Shown one piece after another: positions 1 to 5,750 of a DNA stretch of 8,018 bases. Source of the DNA: an uncultured Desulfobulbaceae bacterium (lineage in GTDB: Bacteria; Desulfobacterota; Desulfobulbia; Desulfobulbales; Desulfobulbaceae); contig CAMYOP010000122.1 of assembly GCA_947260045.1 (NCBI GenBank), forward strand, positions 1 through 8,018. Direction: 5' to 3'. A program made the position numbers and the translations under genes. The first letter of the stretch is position 1; each line of letters begins with the position of its first letter. Under the pieces are notes generated by a model. The model did no database searches. It saw only the letters and a list, made by a program, of their open reading frames with translations, and was not told the origin of the DNA.

Positions 1-1
1 T

Positions 2-238
2 GATGAGACCGTAAATATTGCCATAATGGCACCAACAGGTGGTGCAATTCTTGGCACGCCGAATACTGCCGTTCTGACTATCACTGATAACGATCCTGCG
101 CCAACGGTTGCTTTTTCATTAACTTCCTCCTCCGGTCCAGAGGCGACGACACCAGCAGCGATGACAGTATTTCTGTCTGCCATCTCCAATTTAACAGCAA
201 CAATAGACTATACCGTTACAAACTTTTCTGTTTCTTAA
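2..238 (+). CDS. Calx-beta repeat protein, C-terminal fragment (5' end outside window, 3' end apparently truncated)
   Basis: The frame is open from the first complete codon of the window, so this is the 3' end of a longer gene. The first visible residues, DETVNIAI, followed by PTGGAILGTPNTAVLTITDND, match the closing strands and calcium-binding DND end of a Calx-beta domain. A second repeat then begins with PAPTVAFSLTSSSGPEATTPAAMTVFLSA and reaches IDYTVT. In known Calx-beta arrays that strand leads into a GTA-rich loop and further beta strands, but here the frame reads NFSVS and stops, so the last domain is only about half length. Family members are large secreted or cell-surface adhesin-like proteins; secretion and adhesion are inferred. 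The abrupt end suggests a truncated or decaying gene. The gene converges on the carbamoyltransferase. The family call is firm; its functional state is not. Confidence 0.75.
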   Translation, partial: DETVNIAIMAPTGGAILGTPNTAVLTITDNDPAPTVAFSLTSSSGPEATTPAAMTVFLSAISNLTATIDYTVTNFSVS

Positions 239-350
239 TGAAGCGAAGCAAGACAAGCAACAGCAATCACCATACAAGTGCTGTCAAAACAAATACTTAC
301 TGGGAAATAATGAGAGAGGTGGGGGTGTGAAAAATCTGGAAAAAATACTT
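239..350. other. Intergenic region after truncated Calx-beta gene
   Basis: This non-coding stretch lies between the Calx-beta stop and the carbamoyltransferase terminator. It is purine-rich on the + strand, with a GAAGCGAAGCAAGACAAGCAA-like run near 240-260. The +3 frame stays open through it, but its translation (rich in K, Q and N) does not resume a Calx-beta domain. I see no gene, promoter or + strand terminator here. Confidence 0.4.
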
Positions 351-394
351 AAAAAAGAGACAGGAAGGAAAGTATATTACTCTTTCCTGCCTCT
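351..394 (-). terminator. Rho-independent terminator after the carbamoyltransferase gene
   Basis: Read on the - strand, an 11-bp stem pairs AGAGGCAGGAA (394-384) with TTCCTGTCTCT (366-356), with one G-U pair. A loop of about 17 nt lies between the arms and a run of T follows directly (355-351). The left arm overlaps the carbamoyltransferase stop codon. On the + strand the hairpin is not followed by a T run, so it serves the - strand operon. Confidence 0.85.
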
Positions 395-2265
395 TAATCG
401 AGTTCGTACTCTTCCTGCCATGAATCTTTTTCCTGCCATTTGGGCTGATCTTCTTTTTTGAAAAGAAAATCATTTATGACCAAATAATCCATTTCTGTCC
501 GCATGAAGCAACGGTAGGCATCTTCGGGAGTACAGACGATTGGTTCGCCCCGAACATTAAAACTGGTGTTCACAACCAAGCCATATCCGGTGAGCTCTTT
601 AAAAGCACTGATGAGTTGATGATAGCGAGGATTTGTTTCCTCGTGAACAGTTTGAATCCTGCCTGTAAAATCAACGTGGGTAATTGCCGGGATATCAGAA
701 CGCACTTGGTACAAACGATCCCACATGGCCATATTTTCGTAATTTTCAGGCAAAGGTGTTCTATGTTTCTCGGTAATCGTATCAATGAGCAGCATATATG
801 GGGAGCTTGTCTGCAGATCAAAATATTCCTGGAGCTCATCATCCAGAACAGATGGTGCAAATGGCCGAAAACCTTCTCGATACTTTATCTTGAGATTGAG
901 TTTTTTCTGCATTTCAGGATTACGTGAATCACCTAAAATACTTCTATTGCCAAGGGCGCGAGGACCGTACTCCATCCTTCCCTGAAACCAGCCGACAACC
1001 AAGCCCTCATCAAGGAGCTTTGCAACATCCTGATAAAGCTCAGATTCATTCTCATATTCTTTTGCCTTGGCTGCATATTTCCGACCCATGCGAACAACAT
1101 CCTGATTGGTGTAAGCTGGACCAAGATATGAACCCTGCATAGCATCCATTTTGCTCTGATCTACGCTACGATCATTTCCCTGCCAAATATGATAGGCAGC
1201 GTATGCTGCACCAAGTGCACCACCAGCATCGCCTGCTGCTGGTTGAATCCAGATATTTTCAAAAATACCAGAACGCTGCAATTTGCCATTAGCAACACAG
1301 TTGAGAGAAACTCCACCAGCCATGACCAGGTTGGGACAACCTGTTAATTCCCGGGCATGTTTTGCCAGTTGAAGAACAACATCTTCAGTGACAAGCTGGA
1401 TAGCTAAGGCCATATCCATATAGGGCTGAGTCAATTCGGATTCAGCTTCTCGTCTGGGAAGATCAAAAAGCTTCTGCCACATCTCATCATTACACATGGT
1501 AAGGCCAGTGGCATAATCGAAATACTCCATATTAAGAAGAATGGAGCCATCATTTCTCAGGTCTACAAGTTCTCGCAGGATAAGCTCTTTCCACTGAGCC
1601 ACCCGCTCACTCTGGGCAAGACCATAAGGAGCTAAACCCATGAGTTTATATTCACCGCTGTTTACTTTAAATCCACAATAATGGGTAAAGGCTGAATACA
1701 GGAGACCAAGCGAATGAGGAAATGCGAGTTCACGCAAAATTGAGAGTTCCTTGCCACTTCCCTTGCCAATAGTTGTTGTAGCCCACTCACCGACACCATC
1801 AATGGTAAGGGTGGCGGCTTCCTCAAAGGGAGAGGGATAGAAACAACTGGCGCTATGGGACAGGTGATGCTCTGGAAATAACAGTTTTGGCTTTTTACTT
1901 AACGTACCGCCTTCAAGAGCCTTCAGCTCATCCCACAACATTTTTTTCATAAAAAGTTTTTCTTTTATCCAGACGGGCATGGCGGATAAAAAACTTTTCA
2001 GGCCACTGGGGGCAAAGGCATGGTAGGTCTCAAGAAGACGCTCAAACTTCAGGTATGGTTTATCATAAAAAGCTATGGCATCAAGATCAGAAATAGATAT
2101 TCCTGCTTCAGACAAAACATACTCAATGGCGTGTGCAGGAAAAGAAGCATCATGCTTTATACGGGTAAACCGTTCTTCATGCGCAGCACCACAAATAAAC
2201 CCGTCCATTAGCAAAACAGCAGCGCTATCATGATAATAGGCTGAAATACCAAGAATAAATCCCAT
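394..2265 (-). CDS. Carbamoyltransferase, NodU/CmcH/TobZ family
   Basis: The family makes carbamoyl-adenylate from carbamoyl phosphate and ATP, then transfers the carbamoyl group to a hydroxyl of a sugar or natural product. The 623 residues are full length. The N-terminal Kae1-like domain covers roughly residues 1-360: GISAYYHDSAAVLL (6-19), the metal-site motif HHLSHSAS (133-140, with H133 and H137), TIDGVGEW (154-161), AGGVSLNCVANGKL (316-329) and PAAGDAGGALGAA (342-354, with D346 the expected third metal ligand). The C-terminal domain (about 400-600) has WFQGRMEYGPRALGNRSILGD (426-446), FRPFAPSVL (466-474) and NTSFNVRGEPIV (566-577). All key motifs are intact, so it should be active. The acceptor cannot be read from the sequence. 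It is the last gene of a run, starting 8 bp after the DUF5989-like gene; its own ribosome site is weak, which suggests coupled translation. A glycan or lipid-linked sugar acceptor is inferred from the two membrane-protein partners. Confidence 0.95.
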   Translation of the reverse strand: MGFILGISAYYHDSAAVLLMDGFICGAAHEERFTRIKHDASFPAHAIEYVLSEAGISISDLDAIAFYDKPYLKFERLLETYHAFAPSGLKSFLSAMPVWIKEKLFMKKMLWDELKALEGGTLSKKPKLLFPEHHLSHSASCFYPSPFEEAATLTIDGVGEWATTTIGKGSGKELSILRELAFPHSLGLLYSAFTHYCGFKVNSGEYKLMGLAPYGLAQSERVAQWKELILRELVDLRNDGSILLNMEYFDYATGLTMCNDEMWQKLFDLPRREAESELTQPYMDMALAIQLVTEDVVLQLAKHARELTGCPNLVMAGGVSLNCVANGKLQRSGIFENIWIQPAAGDAGGALGAAYAAYHIWQGNDRSVDQSKMDAMQGSYLGPAYTNQDVVRMGRKYAAKAKEYENESELYQDVAKLLDEGLVVGWFQGRMEYGPRALGNRSILGDSRNPEMQKKLNLKIKYREGFRPFAPSVLDDELQEYFDLQTSSPYMLLIDTITEKHRTPLPENYENMAMWDRLYQVRSDIPAITHVDFTGRIQTVHEETNPRYHQLISAFKELTGYGLVVNTSFNVRGEPIVCTPEDAYRCFMRTEMDYLVINDFLFKKEDQPKWQEKDSWQEEYELD

Positions 2266-2273
2266 GAAAAGCT

Positions 2274-2423
2274 CTAGAATAAAGTATAAATAAAGGGAGC
2301 GATGGCAGAACCACTAGTCAGCACTATTAAGATTCCGAAAATAAGAAGCGCTGTGATGATGGGGAGCAACCAGAACTTTTTTCGTTCTTTGAGAAAGCCC
2401 CAGAGATCTTTTAAAAACTCCAT
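2274..2423 (-). CDS. DUF5989-type small membrane protein (SxtK-like), 49 aa
   Basis: This is a short gene between the SxtJ-like protein and the carbamoyltransferase. It starts MEFLKDLWGFLKERKKFW, continues into one hydrophobic helix (about residues 18-37, LLPIITALLIFGILIVLTSG) and ends GSAIAPFIYTLF. The arrangement of a short amphipathic W/F-rich start, a KERKKFWLLP basic turn, one transmembrane helix and an APFIYTLF tail is what I recall for DUF5989 proteins, which are typically about 50 residues and found beside NodU-type carbamoyltransferases. A Shine-Dalgarno TAGGA lies 6 nt before the ATG. The SxtJ-like stop is 14 bp upstream and the carbamoyltransferase start 8 bp downstream, so the three are almost certainly co-transcribed. 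The biochemical role is unknown; a membrane anchor or partner for the transferase is inference. The single-helix topology is read directly; the family call is from memory. Confidence 0.85.
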   Translation of the reverse strand: MEFLKDLWGFLKERKKFWLLPIITALLIFGILIVLTSGSAIAPFIYTLF

Positions 2424-2429
2424 TAAACG

Positions 2430-2434
2430 TCCTA
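2430..2434 (-). promoter_or_regulatory. Ribosome binding site of the DUF5989-like gene
   Basis: TAGGA on the - strand lies 6 nt before the ATG at 2423. It sits in the 14-bp gap after the SxtJ-like stop codon. It supports the short frame as a real gene and fixes its start. Confidence 0.6.
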
Positions 2435-2437
2435 CAA

Positions 2438-2821
2438 TTAATATGGTTTTTCCAAGTCATCCTTCACAAAAAGATGATCTCGGGTGGTGAATGCAGAGTC
2501 TGTTCCGTCTTTCCAGTTTTTAATGCGCATGGCATCTTTGCCAGCACGTTTACGGGCATAGCCGATCGGAACAACCAAAACAAAAAATAAAATAGATAGA
2601 AGAATTTTTGAGACAAATCCTCCAAGCAGGTGAGAAAATCCAAACCAAACCACAGCCAAAGGCTTAAAGGCATCCGGCCAGGTCATGGTAAGAACCAACA
2701 CAGCTACTGCCGGCCACAATAAAAAACTATAATTGGCCAGCACTATAACAAGCAGTAAAATTAGAACAAAAGCCAAACCAGTATCTTTGGCCTGATCAGG
2801 CGTCACTTCATTGAGTTTCAT
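2438..2821 (-). CDS. SxtJ-family membrane protein
   Basis: This is a 127-residue integral membrane protein. A short N-terminal tail (MKLNEVTPDQAKDTG) leads into hydrophobic stretches at about 15-29 and 31-47, a linker with WPDAFKPLAVVWFGFSHLLG (48-67), and a third helix at about 69-87 (VSKILLSILFFVLVVPIGYA). A basic turn RKRAGKD follows, then a soluble tail containing W103 and ending DHLFVKDDLEKPY. The closing D-L-x-x-PY tail and the position two genes ahead of a NodU-type carbamoyltransferase match what I recall of the SxtJ family, named after a small gene of unknown role in saxitoxin clusters. The start is chosen at 2821 because upstream sequence is non-coding; a weak GAGA precedes it closely. 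The function is unknown; holding the carbamoyltransferase or its lipid-linked acceptor at the inner membrane is a reasonable inference only. Confidence 0.85.
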   Translation of the reverse strand: MKLNEVTPDQAKDTGLAFVLILLLVIVLANYSFLLWPAVAVLVLTMTWPDAFKPLAVVWFGFSHLLGGFVSKILLSILFFVLVVPIGYARKRAGKDAMRIKNWKDGTDSAFTTRDHLFVKDDLEKPY

Positions 2822-2858
2822 TCTCGTACCAGTTAGAAAGAATGACGAAATATCTTAG

Positions 2859-2889
2859 AGTAAAAAAGGTTCTTTGCAAAAAGAGTCAA
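2859..2889 (-). promoter_or_regulatory. Possible sigma70-type promoter for the SxtJ/DUF5989/carbamoyltransferase unit
   Basis: On the - strand TTGACT (2889-2884) is followed after 19 bp by TTTACT (2864-2859). This would place the transcript start roughly 30 nt before the SxtJ-like ATG. The -35 is good, but the -10 is only 4/6 and the spacer is long. The location, in the only sizeable gap (131 bp) of the downstream half of the gene run, is the main support. Confidence 0.3.
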
Positions 2890-2897
2890 GCTCTGAC
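2878..2897 (-). terminator. Weak terminator-like hairpin after the STAS gene
   Basis: On the - strand GTCA (2897-2894) can pair with TGAC (2888-2885) around a GAGCT loop, followed by TC and five T. The stem is only 4 bp, so termination would be weak at best. It overlaps the candidate promoter's -35 hexamer, so the two cannot both be treated as firm. Confidence 0.25.
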
Positions 2898-2952
2898 ACT
2901 ACAACAAAAAAGACCTTAAGGAAAGCAAAATAATTTCAAGAAAAATTGTGCA

Positions 2953-3336
2953 TCACTGTGGTTCAGTCGATTGGGTTTCCTTCAACCAGGATAATGCTTT
3001 TTCTTTTTCAGCAAAGGGAAAATGCGCTATATCGGCCTCGACAAAATGCTTTGCCACTGCCTGCATGGCAGACAAAAAACCGCTATCAGTAACCGCAGCA
3101 ACCCGCTTTATCTTGAGATGGTGATCTTTGACGAATTTAAAATGAGAAAGAAAAGCACCAAAATCATGCCAGCCAGGAAAAGAATCGACATATATCATCA
3201 AACCGTTCAGCTTCCCTTTCTCTTCTATATATGGGTCTATTTTTTCTGCAAGCGCCTTAAAGTCTTCCGCCTCCAGGACCTCTTTGGGCGTAACAATTAA
3301 AATTCCTTCTTCATGGAGCAATTCATGTTCAATCAT
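2953..3336 (-). CDS. STAS/SEC14 (SpoIIAA-like) domain protein
   Basis: The 127-residue soluble protein is a single SpoIIAA-like domain. Its N-terminal strand pair is MIEHELLHEEGILIVTPKEVLEAEDFKALAEKIDPYIEE, followed by a core strand GLMIYVDSFPGW (45-56), the helix DFGAFLSHFKFVKDHH (58-73), a strand IKRVAAVTDSGFLSAMQAVAKHF (76-98) and a final ADIAHFPFAEKEKALSWL (101-118). This order (strand, helix, IxVD-x-F-x-GW, helix with FV, RVA-V-D, helix, F-x-x-x-E-x-A-xx-WL) is typical of the PF11964-type group. Members may bind lipids or small ligands, or act as regulators, but most have no assigned role. A strong Shine-Dalgarno (AGGGGG) sits just before the ATG. It begins 41 bp after the cysteine-rich protein's stop, in the same direction, so the two are probably co-transcribed. 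No catalytic residue can be named. Confidence 0.85.
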   Translation of the reverse strand: MIEHELLHEEGILIVTPKEVLEAEDFKALAEKIDPYIEEKGKLNGLMIYVDSFPGWHDFGAFLSHFKFVKDHHLKIKRVAAVTDSGFLSAMQAVAKHFVEADIAHFPFAEKEKALSWLKETQSTEPQ

Positions 3337-3377
3337 GGTTTCCCCCTGTCAATTCTTTAACACCAAAACTTATTAGA

Positions 3378-4043
3378 CTATTGGAGTTCATCGGTATCCA
3401 GAAAAGATGGTCGCTGTTCAGGAGCATATGGAATGCGACCTTTTTCACTTAATAATTCTTCAAGCTTAATTAACTCTGCCTCACCAGAGAGGGTATCGAG
3501 TTCCAATTTGTCAAACCTGCAATTGCAGTAAACAAACTGACCACCACACCAGGGACATAACTCTACAGGACATCCCAGTTCATGAAACTCACCAGTTGCC
3601 GCGTGACAGGCTGGACATATTTCTGCATCGCGGCCTATGGGTTCATAAATCGGATACAATTTTTCTGGCCCATCTAAACCTTTTCTGTCCTTTGGATTTT
3701 CTATCCCAAAAAAGTCTAGTACCTCCTTGTCCCAAATACCTTCTTCAAAGGAGCCGTGAAATTCAATACCTTCACTTGATACCAGATAAATGTAACATGT
3801 AAGCCCTGTAATACAGGCAAGGAGAAACATTCCTTTTTGCCGGCCAATGAGGCGTATTTCACGTATCCAGTCATCTTTTCCTTCAGGCAGATAACTATAA
3901 AATTCATGGAGCACATCCAGCCCGATCTTATCTTCACTGTAAATTTCCAGTAAATCCAGAGCTTCTACCATTTTCTCTTCGGGGACTGCAAAATCCATGA
4001 GTGCACGGATGGAATTTAGTTTTTCTAAAATGTCATTACTCAT
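3378..4043 (-). CDS. Unrecognised protein with C-terminal zinc-binding-like Cys/His cluster
   Basis: I do not recognise a named family. With the start at 4043 the protein has 221 residues. The first half (about 1-125) is a soluble alpha/beta region with acidic helices and no transmembrane segment, including LGRQK-like basic and FLLACITGLTCYIYLVSSEGIEFHGSF core strands (about 73-99). Near the C-terminus lies a dense cluster: CPAC (143-146), H154, GCP (C158), CPWCGGQ (163-169) and CNC (173-175). This CxxC-x7-H-x3-C-x4-CxxC-x6-CxC pattern strongly suggests a structural zinc site; I recall similar C-terminal motifs in bacterial proteins of unknown role. The start at 4043 is preferred over an upstream ATG at 4100 because its ATG overlaps the thiE stop as ATGA, a common coupling arrangement, and the extra 19 residues (basic, MCGNREMDKSHQ...) lie wholly inside thiE. 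A GAGG is present, but very close to the ATG. Confidence 0.75.
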   Translation of the reverse strand: MSNDILEKLNSIRALMDFAVPEEKMVEALDLLEIYSEDKIGLDVLHEFYSYLPEGKDDWIREIRLIGRQKGMFLLACITGLTCYIYLVSSEGIEFHGSFEEGIWDKEVLDFFGIENPKDRKGLDGPEKLYPIYEPIGRDAEICPACHAATGEFHELGCPVELCPWCGGQFVYCNCRFDKLELDTLSGEAELIKLEELLSEKGRIPYAPEQRPSFLDTDELQ

Positions 4044-4738
4044 ACCTCTATCCGCCTGGCCTCTTTGATGGCTCTTATCCATTTCTCTGTTTCCGCACAA
4101 ATATCATCTGCCTGTGAAAGCGCAGTCACCACGGCAATACGCCTTCCACCCATCTTACTGATTTCACCAACATGCCCAAGTTTTATACCACCCATCACCG
4201 TAAAGGGCAGAGTCAAATAGGCTGAAAACCTATCGATTGCCTGGGGCCCTATAAATTCGGACAGTCCATCTTTTGTTTTGGTAGGATAAAGTGGACCGAT
4301 ATTATAGTACGAGGCAGCAATGATACCCTTCTTTTCCAGTTCACCCAGTTCCTTTGCCTGCTCCTCGGTATTGCAGGAAACACCAATGAGCATATCAGGA
4401 ACCAAAAGCCTGACCTCAGATGGCGGCAGGTCCTTTTGACCGAGATGAATACCATCGGCATCAGCAAGCATACCAATATCCACCCGATCATTTACCAGAA
4501 ACAAGGCACCAGCCTCTTTGGTTTTCTGGCGAAAATATTTTGCCTTTTGTAAAAGCTGATGATCTTCAGAATCCTTATCTCTTAGTTGAACAATACTAGC
4601 TCCACCTGCCAGAACACCATCGAGCCACTCTCTGTCATCTCTTCCAGCTCCCAGACGTTCACATGAAACAGGGTACACCGATACCTGATCTATAAATTGT
4701 TGAAGTCTCTTTCTATATATTTCAGAATGATTATCCAT
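4040..4738 (-). CDS. thiE: Thiamine-phosphate synthase (ThiE)
   Basis: ThiE joins HMP-pyrophosphate and HET-phosphate (thiazole) to make thiamine phosphate in the cytoplasm. The 232 residues form a TIM barrel with the family motifs in order: SIVQLRDK (48-55), FLVNDRVDIG (80-89, N83/D84), ADADGIHLGQKDLP (92-105, pyrophosphate and Mg site), IGVSCNT (118-124), YYNIGPLYPTKTK (144-156, thiazole-phosphate and pyrophosphate contacts), VMGGIKLGHV (181-190) and RRIAVVTALS (199-208). It is slightly longer than the usual 210 or so because of about 20 extra N-terminal residues. The GGI loop is followed by LGHV rather than the usual Asn-containing segment, as I recall for some deltaproteobacterial ThiE proteins. 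It lies 99 bp after rph and shares an ATGA overlap with the next gene. The ribosome site ACGAGG is 11 nt from the ATG, which is long. I see no TPP riboswitch next to it. Confidence 0.95.
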   Translation of the reverse strand: MDNHSEIYRKRLQQFIDQVSVYPVSCERLGAGRDDREWLDGVLAGGASIVQLRDKDSEDHQLLQKAKYFRQKTKEAGALFLVNDRVDIGMLADADGIHLGQKDLPPSEVRLLVPDMLIGVSCNTEEQAKELGELEKKGIIAASYYNIGPLYPTKTKDGLSEFIGPQAIDRFSAYLTLPFTVMGGIKLGHVGEISKMGGRRIAVVTALSQADDICAETEKWIRAIKEARRIEV

Positions 4739-4745
4739 TAAACAT
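4731..4745 (-). other. Four-codon upstream ORF overlapping the thiE start
   Basis: On the - strand ATG TTT AAT GGA TAA lies in another frame and overlaps the thiE start codon; its stop falls inside the third and fourth codons of thiE. The only Shine-Dalgarno-like sequence here, ACGAGG (4755-4750), is 4 nt from this ATG and 11 nt from the thiE ATG. It could tune thiE translation, or it could be chance. Confidence 0.25.
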
Positions 4746-4763
4746 TGCGCCTCGTAATATTTT

Positions 4764-4790
4764 CTTCAACCTGTAAGCATAAAGTTGAAG
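4764..4790 (-). promoter_or_regulatory. Inverted repeat in the rph-thiE gap
   Basis: Perfect 7-bp arms, CTTCAAC and GTTGAAG, flank a 13-nt loop within the 97-bp gap between the rph stop and the thiE start. No T run follows on the - strand (AAAATATT follows), so it is not a standard terminator. It could be an mRNA processing or stability hairpin, or an operator. It sits about 8 nt before the putative thiE Shine-Dalgarno. Confidence 0.4.
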
Positions 4791-4837
4791 ATGTCCAGAT
4801 GTGAATTAAAGAGTAACACTGGAAAGCCCGTAAAATT

Positions 4838-5533
4838 TTACCAAAGTTCAAACAATTCCTTAATTCCCTTGTCAGCCAGATCTGCCATTTTACTAAAAAG
4901 ATCAGAAGAGAAAGGAGAACCTTCTGCAGTTGTCTGCACCTCAATCCAGCGGCCATCACCTGCCATGACAAAATTTGCATCCACCTCGGCTCTACTGTCT
5001 TCAGTATAGGCCAAATCAAGCATAGGCTCACCATCAACGATCCCCACACTGACGGCCGCGACAGGCAGAATTTCTGGACAGCTTGAATATACGCCCTGGT
5101 CTGTCATCTTCTCCAAGGCATTGCGAAGGGCAATAGCTGCGCCTGTGATTGAAGCACACCTGGTTCCTCCATCAGCATTAATCACGTCACAATCAACGCG
5201 GAACGTATATTCGCCAAGAGCCTGCAAATCAATCATCATTCTCAGTGAACGACCTATTAAACGCTGAATTTCATAGGTTCTACCAGAACGACCTGATACG
5301 GCCTCGCGCCTGCCTCTTGAATGAGTAGCACAGGGCAGCATTCCATACTCTGCGGTGATCCAACCCTGACCACTGCCTTTTAAGAAAGACGGCACTTTTG
5401 CTTCAACACTCACTCCACAAAGCACATGGGTGTTGCCCATTTTAATCAAAACGGAGCCTTCAGCATTCGGTTGTGCATCTTTTACAATGCTCACCCTCCT
5501 GAGTTGATCATCACTTCGATTATCTTCCCTCAT
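4838..5533 (-). CDS. rph: Ribonuclease PH
   Basis: RNase PH is a phosphate-dependent 3'-5' exoribonuclease that trims the 3' ends of tRNA precursors, acting as a ring-shaped hexamer. The 231 residues are close to the usual 235-240. Motifs in order are MREDNRSDDQLRRVSI (1-16), AEGSVLIKMGNTHVLCGVSVE (24-44), GWITAEYGMLP (57-67), GRTYEIQRLIGRSLR (84-98, R85 for phosphate), VDCDVINADGGTRCASITG (113-131, R125), and AYTEDSRAEVDANFVM (175-190, with catalytic D179 and D185). Residue 68 is Cys in MLPCAT, where E. coli and many others have Arg; the codon is clearly TGT. The active-site residues are intact, so the enzyme should work. A well-placed Shine-Dalgarno, AGGTGG, is 6 nt before the ATG. It is the first gene of the leftward run and diverges from the diguanylate cyclase gene. 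Confidence 0.97.
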   Translation of the reverse strand: MREDNRSDDQLRRVSIVKDAQPNAEGSVLIKMGNTHVLCGVSVEAKVPSFLKGSGQGWITAEYGMLPCATHSRGRREAVSGRSGRTYEIQRLIGRSLRMMIDLQALGEYTFRVDCDVINADGGTRCASITGAAIALRNALEKMTDQGVYSSCPEILPVAAVSVGIVDGEPMLDLAYTEDSRAEVDANFVMAGDGRWIEVQTTAEGSPFSSDLFSKMADLADKGIKELFELW

Positions 5534-5539
5534 ATAGTC

Positions 5540-5545
5540 CCACCT
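5540..5545 (-). promoter_or_regulatory. Ribosome binding site of rph
   Basis: AGGTGG on the - strand is 6 nt before the ATG at 5533 and fixes the rph start. A second strong AAGGAG (5577-5572) further upstream has no start codon at normal spacing. Confidence 0.65.
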
Positions 5546-5566
5546 GTTTGAATATCATCTCTTAAA

Positions 5567-5590
5567 ATTTACTCCTTATAGTATTTACTC
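5567..5590 (-). repeat. Pair of 8-bp direct repeats upstream of rph
   Basis: On the - strand GAGTAAAT occurs twice (5590-5583 and 5574-5567), separated by 8 bp, each preceded by a TATA-rich block (TATA.GAGTAAAT and TATAAGGAGTAAAT). The 16-bp period is not a full helical turn multiple. It could be a duplicated leader segment or a binding site; chance in AT-rich DNA is possible. Confidence 0.35.
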
Positions 5591-5597
5591 TATACCC

Positions 5598-5618
5598 CTA
5601 ACGGTTCCATTCTTTCAT
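5598..5618 (-). other. Six-codon leader-type ORF with a strong Shine-Dalgarno ahead of rph
   Basis: On the - strand AGGAG (5630-5626) is 7 nt before an ATG that reads M-K-E-W-N-R and stops, about 65 bp before rph. The spacing is ideal for initiation, but the peptide is tiny, and no attenuator hairpin with a T run follows. It may be a leader peptide or coincidence. Confidence 0.25.
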
Positions 5619-5720
5619 CCTGGCTCTCCTGCTGTTTCCAGACCGCAAAAGTGTTCTTCAAAAAGCCATCATGCCACCAGACAAAGCCAGCTCTCAGAAC
5701 TATCAAAAATTTTTATATTC

Positions 5721-5750
5721 TTTACATTCCCCATATCTTACGAATATACT
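5721..5750 (+). promoter_or_regulatory. Sigma70-type promoter for the diguanylate cyclase gene
   Basis: TTTACA (5721-5726) and TATACT (5745-5750) are separated by 18 bp. Both hexamers are close to consensus (5/6 each). The predicted transcript start near 5757 leaves a leader of about 40 nt before the ATG at 5798. Confidence 0.55.

Noticed and set aside
240..420. A long open +3 frame after the Calx-beta stop, as a frameshifted continuation of that gene
   Set aside because: The translation is rich in K, Q and N with no Calx-beta strands, and it runs through the terminator of the opposite gene.
616..1142. Open frames on the + strand opposite the carbamoyltransferase gene
   Set aside because: They are antisense shadows of a well-conserved gene, with no ribosome sites or recognisable protein motifs.
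4044..4100. An upstream ATG at 4100 extending the cysteine-rich protein by 19 residues
   Set aside because: The extension lies entirely within the end of thiE, is basic and unlike the rest of the protein, and the ATGA overlap at 4043 is the more typical start.
4738..5049. A 103-codon open frame on the - strand inside and after the 3' end of rph
   Set aside because: It is an alternative frame of rph, with W/L/Q-rich composition and no family features; rph itself is intact across this stretch.
5620..5690. A CTGGCT/AGCCAG inverted repeat in the rph-cyclase gap as a terminator or riboswitch stem
   Set aside because: The arms are only 6 bp with about 60 nt between them and no T run, well within chance.
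5640..5720. CTGAGA on the - strand ahead of the operon that contains thiE, as part of a TPP riboswitch
   Set aside because: Only that hexamer matches. The conserved ACCTGATCTGGATAATGCCAG-like half is absent, and the next gene is rph rather than thiE.
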